Positions 7,930-16,516 of a stretch of DNA of 19,822 nucleotides are shown here, in pieces. The stretch is from an uncultured Gammaproteobacteria bacterium (GTDB lineage Bacteria; Pseudomonadota; Gammaproteobacteria; Pseudomonadales; Azotimanducaceae_A), in the NCBI GenBank assembly GCA_913049565.1, contig CAJWZG010000024.1:1-19822 (forward strand), written 5' to 3'. The notes beneath the pieces were generated by a model. The model was not told the DNA's origin and searched no databases. It saw nothing but the letters and a program-made list of their open reading frames with translations. A program made the translations under genes and the position numbers. Numbering within the stretch: position 1 is the first letter of the stretch; the number at the start of each line of letters is the position of its first letter.

Positions 7930-8626
7930 GAATCGAACCGTCGTAAGTGCTGAAGGTGTAGAAAAGATTGTACAGACCTCGGCAGGTCAGCTGGTAATCT
8001 TGGATGGCATCGATTTGGAAATCAATCAAGGCGAGACTGTTGCGATCGTCGGTGCCTCTGGTTCCGGAAAAACGACGCTGTTGGGTATTTTGGCGGGTTT
8101 AGATACGGCATCTAGCGGTATCACGCGGCTACTCGAAGATAACTTGACCGAGCTCGATGAAGAGGCTAGGGCCCTGATTCGCGGCCAACATGTGGGCTTT
8201 GTTTTTCAGTCATTTCAATTACTAGCTTCGCTTACCGCCCTAGAAAACGTCATGTTGCCGGTTGAGCTACGCGGAGACCGGCTGGCCCAATCTCAGGCTA
8301 AGGAACTGCTTGAAAAAGTAGGCCTCGGAGATCGACTTGAGCACTACCCTCGGCAATTGTCAGGTGGAGAGCAGCAGCGGGTTGCCATCGCTCGTGCGTT
8401 CGCGTCCAACCCGACCGTGCTCTTCGCAGATGAGCCGACAGGCAACTTAGATACGCAAACTGGTGAGCTGATTTGCCAATTGCTCTTTGATTTGAACACT
8501 GAATTCGGCACAACGCTGATTATGGTTACCCATGATCTGCAGCTTGCAGCTCGATGTTCGCGCACCATCTCAATCGCTGGTGGAAAAATCGCACCAAGCA
8601 ATAATGCGGAGACGGCGGCCCTATGA
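7928..8626 (+). CDS. ybbA: ABC transporter ATP-binding protein (YbbA, LolD/MacB-type)
   Basis: 232 residues, a single nucleotide-binding domain of the MacB/LolD/FtsE class. It has Walker A GASGSGKTT (42-50), the Q-loop VFQSFQ, the signature LSGGEQQ (about 144-150), Walker B VLFADEP (about 164-170) and the H-loop THD near the end. It powers the partner permease YbbP; such class VII systems usually transmit force to the periplasm rather than carry a solute across. A longer frame starts at GTG 7895, but ATG 7928 has AAGGA just upstream and matches family N-termini. Its stop overlaps the ybbP start by ATGA. Pairing with divergent tesA is a familiar gammaproteobacterial arrangement. Confidence 0.92.
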   Translation: MNRTVVSAEGVEKIVQTSAGQLVILDGIDLEINQGETVAIVGASGSGKTTLLGILAGLDTASSGITRLLEDNLTELDEEARALIRGQHVGFVFQSFQLLASLTALENVMLPVELRGDRLAQSQAKELLEKVGLGDRLEHYPRQLSGGEQQRVAIARAFASNPTVLFADEPTGNLDTQTGELICQLLFDLNTEFGTTLIMVTHDLQLAARCSRTISIAGGKIAPSNNAETAAL

Positions 8627-11106
8627 ACATCAAACTAGTTGCGCGCATGGCATGGCGGGATGTCCGGTCGGGAGAGATGGGCTTGCTGTTAGTGGCTTTA
8701 CTGGTAGCCGTTGGTACGGTCACATCCATCAGCTTATTTGTTGATCGACTACAGAGCGCTTTGCTGGAGGAGTCCTCGAATTTCTTGGCGGCAGATCGTC
8801 AAATATCCAGCGGTCGGGCCATTCCCGGTGATTTTGTTCAGCAAGCGGAAGCGCTAGGGCTGAGGACAGCGCAAACGCTGGTGTTTCCTTCCATGGTCTT
8901 TTCTGGGGACCTCAACCAGCTGGTTAGCGTCAAGGCCGTGGATGAGGCCTATCCGCTGCGCGGTGAACTTATAATCGGTAACCAGCCTTTTGAATCTGGG
9001 GGGGCTACTCAGGCAGTGCCGTCGCCGGGGACCATCTGGCTGGATTCCCGTTTGTTCCCAGCCATGGACGTCACGCTTGGTGATACGTTGGAAGTGGGTA
9101 TGGCCGAGCTGCAGGTGACCAAGGTGTTGATCGCCGAGCCAGATCGCGGGGGATCATTTTTCGATCTGGGGCCAAGACTGCTAATGAACCTCAAGGATGT
9201 TGCAGCCACCGAGGTGGTGCAGCCGGGCAGTCGCCTGTCCTATCGGTTGCTGCTGTCAGGGGACGAGGTGGTATTGGAAGAATTACGTGGCGTCTTGCCG
9301 TTAAAGCCAGACTACTCTTGGGTAAGCGTGCGTGAGAGCAGTCCTCGAATCGGGCGAGCCCTTGATCGTGCTGAGAGCTTCCTGCTGCTTGGCGGTCTGC
9401 TAGGCGTGTTGCTCGCTGGCATTGCTGTCGGGCTCTCAGCGCATCGCTATGCGCAACGTCACTTCGATCATGTGGGCGTCTTGAAGACACTGGGCGCCAC
9501 GCCTGCACAAATACTGCGTGGTTTTATGTCGTTGCTGTTGTTAGTGGGACTAGCAGCCATATCGATGGGATTGTTGGCGGGTTCCTTGTTGCATATTGCC
9601 ATTGTGGAAATTTTGGCGTCGCTAATCGCTGTCGAACTTCCTATGCCGACGTTCAGACCTTTTTTGCTCGGCTCTGCGACGGGTTTGATCTGTGCCTTGG
9701 CTTTTGCGATGCCAGCTTTCATCCATCTTAAAAATGTGGAGCCTATGCGTGTAATACGTCGTGACCTTGGGGTTGCGCCGCTGAGTCGCTGGTTGTCTTA
9801 TGGTGCGGCAGCTGGCGGCAGTCTCGTTTTGTTGGTTTGGTACACCAAGGATCTGTGGCTGACCCTTTGGACATTGCTGAGTATCGTCAGTATCTGCCTG
9901 ATTTTCGGTACGTTGGCATGGGCGCTGTTAAAGGGCGGCCGAGTCGCCGGTATGCAGGCTAAAAGCGGTTGGCGTCTTGCTTTAGCAGGGCTGCAACGGC
10001 GTCGCACCGAAAATACTGCGCAGATTTTGATTTTTGGTGTCGCGATCATGCTGCTTTTGGTGCTGGTACTGATTCGCACGGCTTTGATCGATGAGTGGCG
10101 TTCGCAAGTGCCAGAAAATGCGGCCAACCATTTCGTCATGAATATCGCTGAAGACGAAGTCGACGGATTAAGAGAACTGGTACGAGACCAAGCCACTGAG
10201 GGGGAGTTTTTGTTCCCGATGATTCGCGGCAGAGTCTCTCAGGTAAATGACGAGTCCGCGAAGGATTGGCAAGAAAGGGTTCGTCGTCAGACCGGAGGTC
10301 CGAGGCTGACTTCAGAGCGCTCGCTTACTTGGTCGGTTCTGCCACCGGAAAATAACGACATTATTGAAGGCAGATGGTGGTCCGAGGAAAGTTCTGAGGC
10401 CGAGGTCTCACTTGAGTGGGATTATGCAGAAGACTTTGACCTGAAATTAGGCGATCGCATGGAGTTCGACGTCGGGGGCAAAAAAGTTTGGGCAACGATT
10501 ACCAGCATTCGCTCTCTTGAATGGGAAAGTATGACGCCGAACTTCTTCATCATACTGTCACCCGGCGCGCTGCAAGATTTTCCAGCAACCTATATGACGA
10601 GTTTCTTTTTGGAGCCCAGTGAGAAGATTTTCTTGAATACGTTGCTGCGGCAATATCCAACCATTACGGTGATCGAAATCGACGCGTTGATCGCCCAAAT
10701 TCAAAAAATAGTGGCTCAGGTCAGTCAGGCGGTCGAGTTAGTGTTGGCGCTGGTGCTACTTAGTGGTGTCTTAGTCTTGATCGCCAGTATTCAGGCAAGC
10801 CGTGATGCGCGGATGGCAGAGCATGGCTTGATAAGGGCCCTTGGCGGTACACGGGCGCTGATTGGTGGTTCGCTGACTGCCGAGTTCCTCATTCTCGGAG
10901 CGTTTGCCGGGGTAGTTGCTGTGTTTGGGGCAGAGTTAATTGTCGCAATGCTACAGCTTCAAGTTTTCGAGCTGGGTGCTCAGCCGCATCCTTGGATGTG
11001 GTTGCTCGGCCCCGTTGCTGGCGCCAGCATTATTACGTTGGTGGGGCTGGCGGGAAGCCGTAGTTTGATTGATACACCACCCATGAGCGTGCTGCGTGGT
11101 CTATAG
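8623..11106 (+). CDS. ybbP: ABC transporter permease (YbbP, duplicated FtsX-type)
   Basis: 827 residues. One helix near the N-terminus (about 20-38) is followed by a large periplasmic domain, then a first FtsX core of helices (about 250-370), more helices to about 445 and one near 475-495. A second periplasmic region follows (about 500-700), and a final FtsX core holds three helices (about 716-815). This two-FtsX layout is the YbbP family. The N-terminal LVARMAWRDVRSGE and C-terminal PPMSVLRGL are characteristic. The substrate is not established; it is often suggested to act on lipids or lipoproteins, in keeping with tesA next door. It overlaps ybbA by four bases. No frameshift or stop interrupts it. 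Confidence 0.9.
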   Translation: MNIKLVARMAWRDVRSGEMGLLLVALLVAVGTVTSISLFVDRLQSALLEESSNFLAADRQISSGRAIPGDFVQQAEALGLRTAQTLVFPSMVFSGDLNQLVSVKAVDEAYPLRGELIIGNQPFESGGATQAVPSPGTIWLDSRLFPAMDVTLGDTLEVGMAELQVTKVLIAEPDRGGSFFDLGPRLLMNLKDVAATEVVQPGSRLSYRLLLSGDEVVLEELRGVLPLKPDYSWVSVRESSPRIGRALDRAESFLLLGGLLGVLLAGIAVGLSAHRYAQRHFDHVGVLKTLGATPAQILRGFMSLLLLVGLAAISMGLLAGSLLHIAIVEILASLIAVELPMPTFRPFLLGSATGLICALAFAMPAFIHLKNVEPMRVIRRDLGVAPLSRWLSYGAAAGGSLVLLVWYTKDLWLTLWTLLSIVSICLIFGTLAWALLKGGRVAGMQAKSGWRLALAGLQRRRTENTAQILIFGVAIMLLLVLVLIRTALIDEWRSQVPENAANHFVMNIAEDEVDGLRELVRDQATEGEFLFPMIRGRVSQVNDESAKDWQERVRRQTGGPRLTSERSLTWSVLPPENNDIIEGRWWSEESSEAEVSLEWDYAEDFDLKLGDRMEFDVGGKKVWATITSIRSLEWESMTPNFFIILSPGALQDFPATYMTSFFLEPSEKIFLNTLLRQYPTITVIEIDALIAQIQKIVAQVSQAVELVLALVLLSGVLVLIASIQASRDARMAEHGLIRALGGTRALIGGSLTAEFLILGAFAGVVAVFGAELIVAMLQLQVFELGAQPHPWMWLLGPVAGASIITLVGLAGSRSLIDTPPMSVLRGL

Positions 11107-11145
11107 TGACGTCAGCAATGCAAGGTAAGAAGTCGTATGACGTCA
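11107..11145. repeat. Pair of identical TGACGTCA palindromes at the ttcA start
   Basis: The perfect 8-base palindrome TGACGTCA occurs at 11107-11114 and again at 11138-11145, so the copies start 31 bases apart, close to three helical turns. The first sits right after the ybbP stop and the second covers the annotated ttcA start codon. This spacing suits a dimeric or cooperative regulator, but no regulator is identified. A third copy lies at 19771-19778. Confidence 0.35.
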
Positions 11146-12057
11146 TCGATCGGACCACAAATACACGAAGCGAAAACGCCAATAGCCGCGACCAGTTCAG
11201 AGCGGGCAAAAGTGACTGCCAATGCAGCTCGTGCCAAGGATCCGCGCAAAGGTCAGTATGAAAAGAATAAGTGCCACAAAAAGCTGCGTAAATTAGTCGG
11301 CGAAGCACTGACTGATTTCAACATGCTGGAGGAAGGCGATAAGGTAATGGTGTGCCTCTCCGGTGGCAAAGACTCTTATACCCTGTTAGATGTGATGCTG
11401 AGCTTTGCAAAGCATGCGCCGATTGATTTTGAAATCGTCGCGGTGAATTTGGATCAAAAGCAGCCCGGATTTCCAGAAGAGGTTCTACCCGCTTACCTGA
11501 CAGAGCTCGGCGTCACATTCGATATCATCGAACAAGACACTTATAGCGTCGTTAAGGCTCTAACCCCCGAGGGCAAAACAACCTGCCCAGTATGCTCGCG
11601 TCTACGCCGAGGTATTCTTTATAGTCATGCGAAGAAGATAGGTGCCACTAAAATAGCCCTTGGCCATCACTTGGACGACGCGGTTGAAACGCTGATGCTC
11701 AACATGTTTTATGGGGCTAAGCTCAAATCGATGCCGGCGAAGCTGCTCAGCGATGACGGGCAAAACGTGCTCATCAGGCCTTTGTATTACTGCCGAGAAT
11801 CGCTTATTCAGCGTTGGTCAGATTTTCGTCAATACCCCATCATTCCCTGCAACCTATGTGGCTCCCAAGACAACTTACAGCGTCAGGTTATCAAGGAGAT
11901 GCTGGCGGGCTGGGACCGCAGCAACCCTGGAAGAGTGGACAATATAGGCCGCAGCCTTAACAACGTCACCCCGTCACACCTGGGAGATCGACGACTGTTT
12001 GACTTTGTTAACTTGGCTCGTGACGAGACGCGTATCAATGCGACACAGCTGGACTGA
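11137..12057 (+). CDS. ttcA: tRNA 2-thiocytidine(32) synthetase TtcA
   Basis: 306 residues. TtcA uses ATP and a [4Fe-4S] cluster to place sulfur on cytidine 32 of some tRNAs. Visible motifs are the PP-loop SGGKDS (75-80), the cluster pair C150-x-x-C153 in TTCPVC, the third cluster cysteine in PCNLC (C238/C241), and the [10 protein letters not shown] segment (176-185). The catalytic part is complete. The first 35-40 residues are Ala/Lys-rich with no homology that I recognise. A GTG at 11212 preceded by AGAGCGGG could be the true start, so the N-terminus is uncertain. Only 30 bases separate it from ybbP, but the palindromes in between suggest its own control. Confidence 0.95.
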   Translation: MTSSIGPQIHEAKTPIAATSSERAKVTANAARAKDPRKGQYEKNKCHKKLRKLVGEALTDFNMLEEGDKVMVCLSGGKDSYTLLDVMLSFAKHAPIDFEIVAVNLDQKQPGFPEEVLPAYLTELGVTFDIIEQDTYSVVKALTPEGKTTCPVCSRLRRGILYSHAKKIGATKIALGHHLDDAVETLMLNMFYGAKLKSMPAKLLSDDGQNVLIRPLYYCRESLIQRWSDFRQYPIIPCNLCGSQDNLQRQVIKEMLAGWDRSNPGRVDNIGRSLNNVTPSHLGDRRLFDFVNLARDETRINATQLD

Positions 12058-12085
12058 TGTAGCCCGGCTTGAGCCGAGTCGTTAA

Positions 12086-12295
12086 TTGATTAAGATTCCC
12101 ATGAGCGAATTGACGATGGACGCGCTGTTGGGTGTGTTAGATGCGTTCATTTTGCGTGAGGGTACCGACTACGGGCATCAAGACTTCACACTCGAGCAAA
12201 AGCGCGACAGAGTGATCTCGATGCTTCAGCGTGGCGAAGCAGAGATCATTTTTTATCCTGAAAACGAGTATATCGACATCGTTCCACGAGACTAA
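12086..12295 (+). CDS. YheU family protein (UPF0270)
   Basis: 69 residues, matching the small YheU/UPF0270 family: IKIP at the start, then FILREGTDYG and LEQKRDRV, with a central GEA and the closing VPR. Its role is unknown; structures exist but no activity has been assigned, as far as I know. The start is TTG at 12086, chosen because family proteins begin with a short Met-x-Ile-Pro; the ribosome site is weak. An ATG at 12101 is an alternative but would cut the conserved IKIP. It lies 28 bases after ttcA and 24 bases before the next gene, probably in the same transcript. Confidence 0.85.
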   Translation: MIKIPMSELTMDALLGVLDAFILREGTDYGHQDFTLEQKRDRVISMLQRGEAEIIFYPENEYIDIVPRD

Positions 12296-12319
12296 CATCT
12301 CGGTCCGAGGAGTTTATCC

Positions 12320-13000
12320 ATGCGCACTTTTTTCTTCCCACCTGTGCTCGCCATGCTGTTGATTTGGGGTGCTCCTAATCAAACGGAAGCTGCTAGCGTG
12401 GATGTGCAAACCACGGTGTATCGGCTGATGGCTCGTGGCGCTTTGGCGGAGTTGGACTTCACGCGGCCTGTTCCGCGGCGGGATTTGATGGCCCGAGAGA
12501 GTGATCTAGTTGATCGCAAGAGCCCACGAGTTTTGAACCCAATCGAGTCTGCTGGGATCGGAACTTCCCAACTCATTGCAAAGAGTTCTGAATCGCCGGT
12601 TATGGTTACTGAGCTTGAACCTGTCACAGCGTTGCCTGAACCGAACCAAGTCGCCCTTGGTGACGTGCTGCGTTATGAACTTGTTGCTCATAATGGCACG
12701 CAATTCACCATTCCTACCTTGGCCCTTCAGATACGCGAGCACCTTGCCTTTGGTGCAGAACTCTCCGCTGCCTCTTCACTAGGGAATGCCGATTGGCACT
12801 TCGAAGCGGTCGCCGTAGCTTCGTCGAATCTCCCAAGCGGCTTCGACGGATCGGATGAGCTTGCGCTAGTTGGCCCTCGCACCTTCACCTTAACCAATCT
12901 AAAGCCGTTAATTGCTGGTGAGCGCCGCCGTTTCGCTTATGACGTCGTGGTAAAGCAGTTGGTTTTGCGGGGCGTGTCTGGCACCGAGGAGCCTTTGTGA
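12320..13000 (+). CDS. Secreted protein of unknown function
   Basis: 226 residues with a clear signal peptide (hydrophobic about 4-17, cleavage likely after the AxA-like TEAAS near residue 25). The middle (about 110-160) contains LGDVLRYELVAHN followed by a beta-rich stretch and HLAFGAEL, similar in style to DUF11/Ig-like repeats (Gly-Asp-x-Leu-x-Tyr-x-Leu-x-x-x-Asn). I do not recognise a named family. There is no lipobox and no C-terminal sorting signal. The ribosome site GAGGAG is strong. It lies 92 bases upstream of the TonB receptor on the same strand and may be a periplasmic or surface partner of it, which is inference from position only. Confidence 0.65.
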   Translation: MRTFFFPPVLAMLLIWGAPNQTEAASVDVQTTVYRLMARGALAELDFTRPVPRRDLMARESDLVDRKSPRVLNPIESAGIGTSQLIAKSSESPVMVTELEPVTALPEPNQVALGDVLRYELVAHNGTQFTIPTLALQIREHLAFGAELSAASSLGNADWHFEAVAVASSNLPSGFDGSDELALVGPRTFTLTNLKPLIAGERRRFAYDVVVKQLVLRGVSGTEEPL

Positions 13001-13029
13001 TTAAAGGTTAGACGCCGTCGCCGATCTCA

Positions 13030-13058
13030 TTGCAACGCACCGTGTTGGTCAGTATGGT
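13030..13058 (+). promoter_or_regulatory. Possible sigma-70 promoter for the TonB receptor gene
   Basis: TTGCAA and TATGGT, each 4 of 6 to consensus, are 17 bases apart, ending about 35 bases before the receptor ATG. No terminator is visible between this and the preceding gene, so read-through is also possible. Confidence 0.3.
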
Positions 13059-13070
13059 CTCGCGCCAATT

Positions 13071-13082
13071 GATAATAATAAG
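13071..13082 (+). promoter_or_regulatory. Partial Fur-box-like sequence
   Basis: GATAATAATAAG matches two consecutive hexamers of the Fur consensus (GATAAT GATAAT) at 10 of 12 positions. The third, inverted hexamer is not present. It is just downstream of the possible promoter and touches the ribosome-binding AAGAGG. Iron control of the TonB receptor would fit, but a half match in AT-rich sequence can arise by chance. Confidence 0.25.
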
Positions 13083-13092
13083 AGGCGATACC

Positions 13093-15144
13093 ATGTTGAG
13101 AGTTTTCGGTTTTCTCGCAGGCGTTGCGCTTTTTCTGCCGGCTCAGCTTCAGGCAGAGGAAGGCGTTGCGGAAGCTAAAAGCGCTGATCAGATTGAAGAG
13201 GTGATTGTACTGGGCTTGTCCAGTCTGCGAGATCGGTTGGGTGAAAGCGGCAGTATTAGCCTCCTGGACGCTGACACCGTGCGCGACGTCGCGGCAACTC
13301 ACCCCAGCGAAGTGCTCAACAGAGTTCCCGGCGTATGGATCAATCGAGGCTCAGGGCAAGAGCACCTGACAGCCATTCGGTCCGGCGTGTATACAGGCAA
13401 CGGCGCGTGTGGCGAGTTCGCTTTGCTCGAAGATGGTATTCCTCTTCGCCCTCAGGGATTTTGCAATATCAACAATCTGTTTGAGTTGAACATGGAGCAG
13501 GCTCAAGCCGTCGAGGTGTGGCGGGGGCCTGCCAGCGCTGTACTTGGTGGCAATGCGCTGCATGGCGCAGTGAACGTTATCAGCCCGATACCACAAGACG
13601 AAACGCTGGGGATTGAGGTGGGTCGGTACGATTTTGCTCGCGTCAGTGCTGCCGGCGGCTTCGAGCGTAATGGCCACCTGGTAGGCGCAAGTATTCTAGG
13701 CACAACGACGAATGGCCATCGCGATAGCAGCGGGTATGGTCAACAAAAGGCGTCTATCGCGCATCTTACCGAGACAGGTGGTTGGTCAGTGAAGAATCAA
13801 TTCACCGCAACCTTGCTCAACCAAGAAACGGGCGCCTATGTGCGCGGTTTAGAAGCGTATGAAGATCCCGATTTGCGCGGATCCAATCCCAATCCTGAAG
13901 CGTTTCGTGACGCTTGGTCGATGCGCGCTAGCAGCGAATGGGCAAAGGGCCAGTGGGTCATCAAGCCCTACCTCCGTCGTTCACAAATGGCTTTTTTGCA
14001 GCACTTCCTGCCGGGCAAGCCACTTGAGAAAAATGACCAGTCCAGCGGCGGTGTGATTGTGAACTACAACATAGCAGCTGGTGACACTTCGGCGAATCTA
14101 GGCGGGCAGGTGGAGCTAATGTCCGGTGCGCTATCGGAGTTTCAAGACTCGCCTACAGTGGGCAGTAACTTTTTGGTGGCGACTCGGCCCGAGGGTTTGC
14201 ATTACGACTACGACGTCGATTCCCAGCTGATCGCTGGGTTTTATGATCTGGCGCACGAGCTAAACGACAGCACACGAATCTTGCACAGTCTTCGGCTCGA
14301 GTACTTGAATTATGATTACACCAACAATCACATTGTTGGTAACACCAAGGACGACGGAACGCCATGCGGCTTCGGAGGGTGTCTTTATACCCGCCCGGCC
14401 AGCCGTGAGGACTCGTTCACTAATGTGGGTGTGCGTTTGGGTACTGAAAGGGATTTAGAAGCAGGACTGCTATACGCCAACGTGAGCAGCGGATTCAGGC
14501 CGCCTCAAGTGACCGAACTGTATCGTCTTCGCGGCGGACAGGTCATTGCAGACCTAGATAGTGAGCGTCTATCGTCGCTGGAGGTAGGTTTTAAGAATGC
14601 CAACGTTGCGGTCGCGCTGTTCGCCGAGCGTACTCGCAATTTCATGTTTCGTGACTCAGAAGCTTTCAATGTCAGCGACGGCCGCACGCGATCCGCTGGT
14701 GTTGAGGTTAGTGGGCAACGAAGCTTTGGTCGTCACGAGTTGCAGATTGCAGCTACCTACGCAAGGCACCAGTACGACTTTGACCGCGCTGTCGACGGGC
14801 GCGAGCAGATCATGGACGGTAACGACCTCGACTCGGCCCCAAGGTGGATAGGCCATGCCGCCTGGCGAACGGCGATTTCTGATTCTTTGAGCCAAGAGCT
14901 GGAGGTAAATCGTGTCGGATCGCACTTCGTTAACGCGGCGAACACAGCTCGTTACAAAGGTCATTATTCTGTTAACTGGCGCTTGCAGTGGCAGGCCACT
15001 CCGAGCACAGAGTTTAGTTTGCGAGTAATTAACTTACTCGATGAGCGATACGCAGATCGCGCAGATTTTGCTTTTGGCAGTTATCGCTTTTTCCCAGCAA
15101 TGCCCCGACAAGTGTACTTGGGTGTTCGACTGGCACTCGATTAG
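13093..15144 (+). CDS. TonB-dependent outer-membrane receptor
   Basis: 683 residues with a signal peptide (cleavage near QAEE, about residue 21), a TonB box EEVIVLG (35-41), a plug domain (about 45-170) and a 22-strand-type beta barrel to the end. The plug has VLNRVPGVWINR, IRSGVYTGNGACGEF, LLEDGIPLRPQGFC and VEVWRGPASAVLGGNALHG. This belongs to a recurring receptor subfamily whose plug cysteines (C106, C124) are conserved; the substrate is unknown to me. A second pair, C425 and C430, sits in a barrel loop. The upstream frame extends to TTG 13030, but ATG 13093 with AGAGG upstream gives the signal peptide. The final residue is Asp rather than the usual Phe. The ccmA gene follows at once. Confidence 0.9.
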   Translation: MLRVFGFLAGVALFLPAQLQAEEGVAEAKSADQIEEVIVLGLSSLRDRLGESGSISLLDADTVRDVAATHPSEVLNRVPGVWINRGSGQEHLTAIRSGVYTGNGACGEFALLEDGIPLRPQGFCNINNLFELNMEQAQAVEVWRGPASAVLGGNALHGAVNVISPIPQDETLGIEVGRYDFARVSAAGGFERNGHLVGASILGTTTNGHRDSSGYGQQKASIAHLTETGGWSVKNQFTATLLNQETGAYVRGLEAYEDPDLRGSNPNPEAFRDAWSMRASSEWAKGQWVIKPYLRRSQMAFLQHFLPGKPLEKNDQSSGGVIVNYNIAAGDTSANLGGQVELMSGALSEFQDSPTVGSNFLVATRPEGLHYDYDVDSQLIAGFYDLAHELNDSTRILHSLRLEYLNYDYTNNHIVGNTKDDGTPCGFGGCLYTRPASREDSFTNVGVRLGTERDLEAGLLYANVSSGFRPPQVTELYRLRGGQVIADLDSERLSSLEVGFKNANVAVALFAERTRNFMFRDSEAFNVSDGRTRSAGVEVSGQRSFGRHELQIAATYARHQYDFDRAVDGREQIMDGNDLDSAPRWIGHAAWRTAISDSLSQELEVNRVGSHFVNAANTARYKGHYSVNWRLQWQATPSTEFSLRVINLLDERYADRADFAFGSYRFFPAMPRQVYLGVRLALD

Positions 15145-15169
15145 CGGCGCGAATTTGAGTGAGCGGCAA

Positions 15170-15763
15170 ATGCTAACAATGCAGAGCCTTACCTGTGAGC
15201 GGGGAGGGAACACATTATTTCAGCCGCTCACCATGGCAATTGCTGCCGGAGAATACGTTGAGCTCATGGGGGATAACGGGATCGGAAAATCCACCCTGCT
15301 ACGCGCTCTCGCTGGGCTACACTCTCAGTTCGCGGGTGTCTTTGAGGCGAGCGATTCGCTTTACCAAGGGCACCGACTCGGACTCGACGGGCTACTGACG
15401 CCGATAGAGAATCTTTCTTGGTTTGCTAGCCTTGAAGAGCAGGTAGTTCCCGCCCAGCAAATACTCGATACGTTGCAGAAAGCGGGGGTATTGGCCAAGG
15501 CATATGACCCATGCAGCAGCCTGTCTGCCGGACAGCAGCGACGTGTGGCGATTGCGCGTTGGATGTTGAGTCAGAGGAAGCTCTGGTTACTGGATGAGCC
15601 CCTTACAGCGTTAGATCAAACCGCTCAAGCTTTAATGACACAAGTGATCGCAGATCATTGTTCGCGGGGTGGAGTGGCTATTTGCGCGACACATCACGCC
15701 ATTGAAATTCCGAACAAACGGACCATTTTGTTACAAGCGAGCTCCGAGGCCGTGCTGACATGA
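15170..15763 (+). CDS. ccmA: Heme exporter ATP-binding protein CcmA
   Basis: 197 residues, close to the usual 200-210. CcmA is the ATPase of CcmABCDE, the System I complex that loads and releases heme on CcmE for cytochrome c assembly. Walker A is GDNGIGKST (34-42), the CcmA-type signature is LSAGQQRRVAIAR (118-130), and Walker B is LWLLDEP (138-144). The frame is open back to 15041 inside the TonB receptor gene, but that part is not CcmA-like. ATG 15170 is chosen; ATG 15179 is equally possible. The gene starts 25 bases after the receptor stop, and its own stop overlaps the ccmB start (ATGA). Confidence 0.93.
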   Translation: MLTMQSLTCERGGNTLFQPLTMAIAAGEYVELMGDNGIGKSTLLRALAGLHSQFAGVFEASDSLYQGHRLGLDGLLTPIENLSWFASLEEQVVPAQQILDTLQKAGVLAKAYDPCSSLSAGQQRRVAIARWMLSQRKLWLLDEPLTALDQTAQALMTQVIADHCSRGGVAICATHHAIEIPNKRTILLQASSEAVLT

Positions 15764-16437
15764 TTCGCGGCGTTTTTAGACGAGAAATCCAAATTTTGTT
15801 TCGCGCCAAAGGTGCTGTGATAAACCCTTTGGCATTTTTGATGCTGAGCACTTTGTTGTTTGTGATTGCCGCTCCAGCTTTCTTCTACGACGGGCAGCAA
15901 CAACCCTCATCGGTTGCGTCAGGAATTTTGTGGACCTTAGTGCTGCTGACACAGTTAATGGCCCTTGATGGGATGTATCGGCGAGATTTCGATAGCGGGG
16001 TTTTAGAGCAAATACTGGTCTGCGCTGAGGTACCTTTTGTCGCAGTCTTAATTCGAATTTTTATGCAATGGGCCAGCACTGGGTTTATCATTGTACTTTG
16101 CAGTCCGGTGCTTGGATTCTTGCTGGGTATATCGGCCCATGCGTTGCCTGAGTTAATGGCGGGCTTGTTGTTGGGTACGCCCGCGCTGAGTTTGTTAGGT
16201 AGCATTGGTGCCAGCGTTACCGTTGGTTTTAACAGAGGCGGCATCGTTTTGGCGCTGCTTGTAATGCCGTTGTTTTTACCCACTTTGATTTTCGGCGCAG
16301 ACATGATTGAGGCAGCAGAGGCAGGAAGAAGCGTTATGCCCCAAATCTACGCATTAAGCCTGATTAGTTTAGTGGCCTTGGCGATAGCTCCATTTGCGAC
16401 GCTCGCCGGCCTAAAAATCAGTTTGGAGATACAGTAA
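15760..16437 (+). CDS. ccmB: Heme exporter protein CcmB
   Basis: 225 residues with six hydrophobic helices, full length for CcmB (about 220). It is the membrane subunit paired with CcmA. Family features visible are the N-terminal FRREIQILFRAKG, LLTQLMALDGMYRRDFDSGVLEQIL in the first loop region, and a late PLFLPTLIFGAD. ATG at 15760 overlaps the ccmA stop, giving strong translational coupling. A gap of 79 bases follows before ccmC, the only real spacer within the operon; I see no terminator or gene in it. Confidence 0.93.
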   Translation: MIRGVFRREIQILFRAKGAVINPLAFLMLSTLLFVIAAPAFFYDGQQQPSSVASGILWTLVLLTQLMALDGMYRRDFDSGVLEQILVCAEVPFVAVLIRIFMQWASTGFIIVLCSPVLGFLLGISAHALPELMAGLLLGTPALSLLGSIGASVTVGFNRGGIVLALLVMPLFLPTLIFGADMIEAAEAGRSVMPQIYALSLISLVALAIAPFATLAGLKISLEIQ

Positions 16438-16516
16438 CCGTTCAGCGTAATGTGTGCGCCTAGAGTTACGTTGGAGAATCTGTGACTACCCGATTTAACA
16501 ATTGTTTAGGCGAGAT

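Noticed and set aside
12065..12076. CGGCTTGAGCCG inverted repeat after ttcA, considered as a terminator
   Set aside because: The arms leave a loop of only two bases, there is no T run, and the YheU gene follows within 10 bases.
15041..15169. Upstream extension of the ccmA frame inside the TonB receptor gene
   Set aside because: The extension is not CcmA-like and overlaps the conserved C-terminal barrel strands of the receptor.
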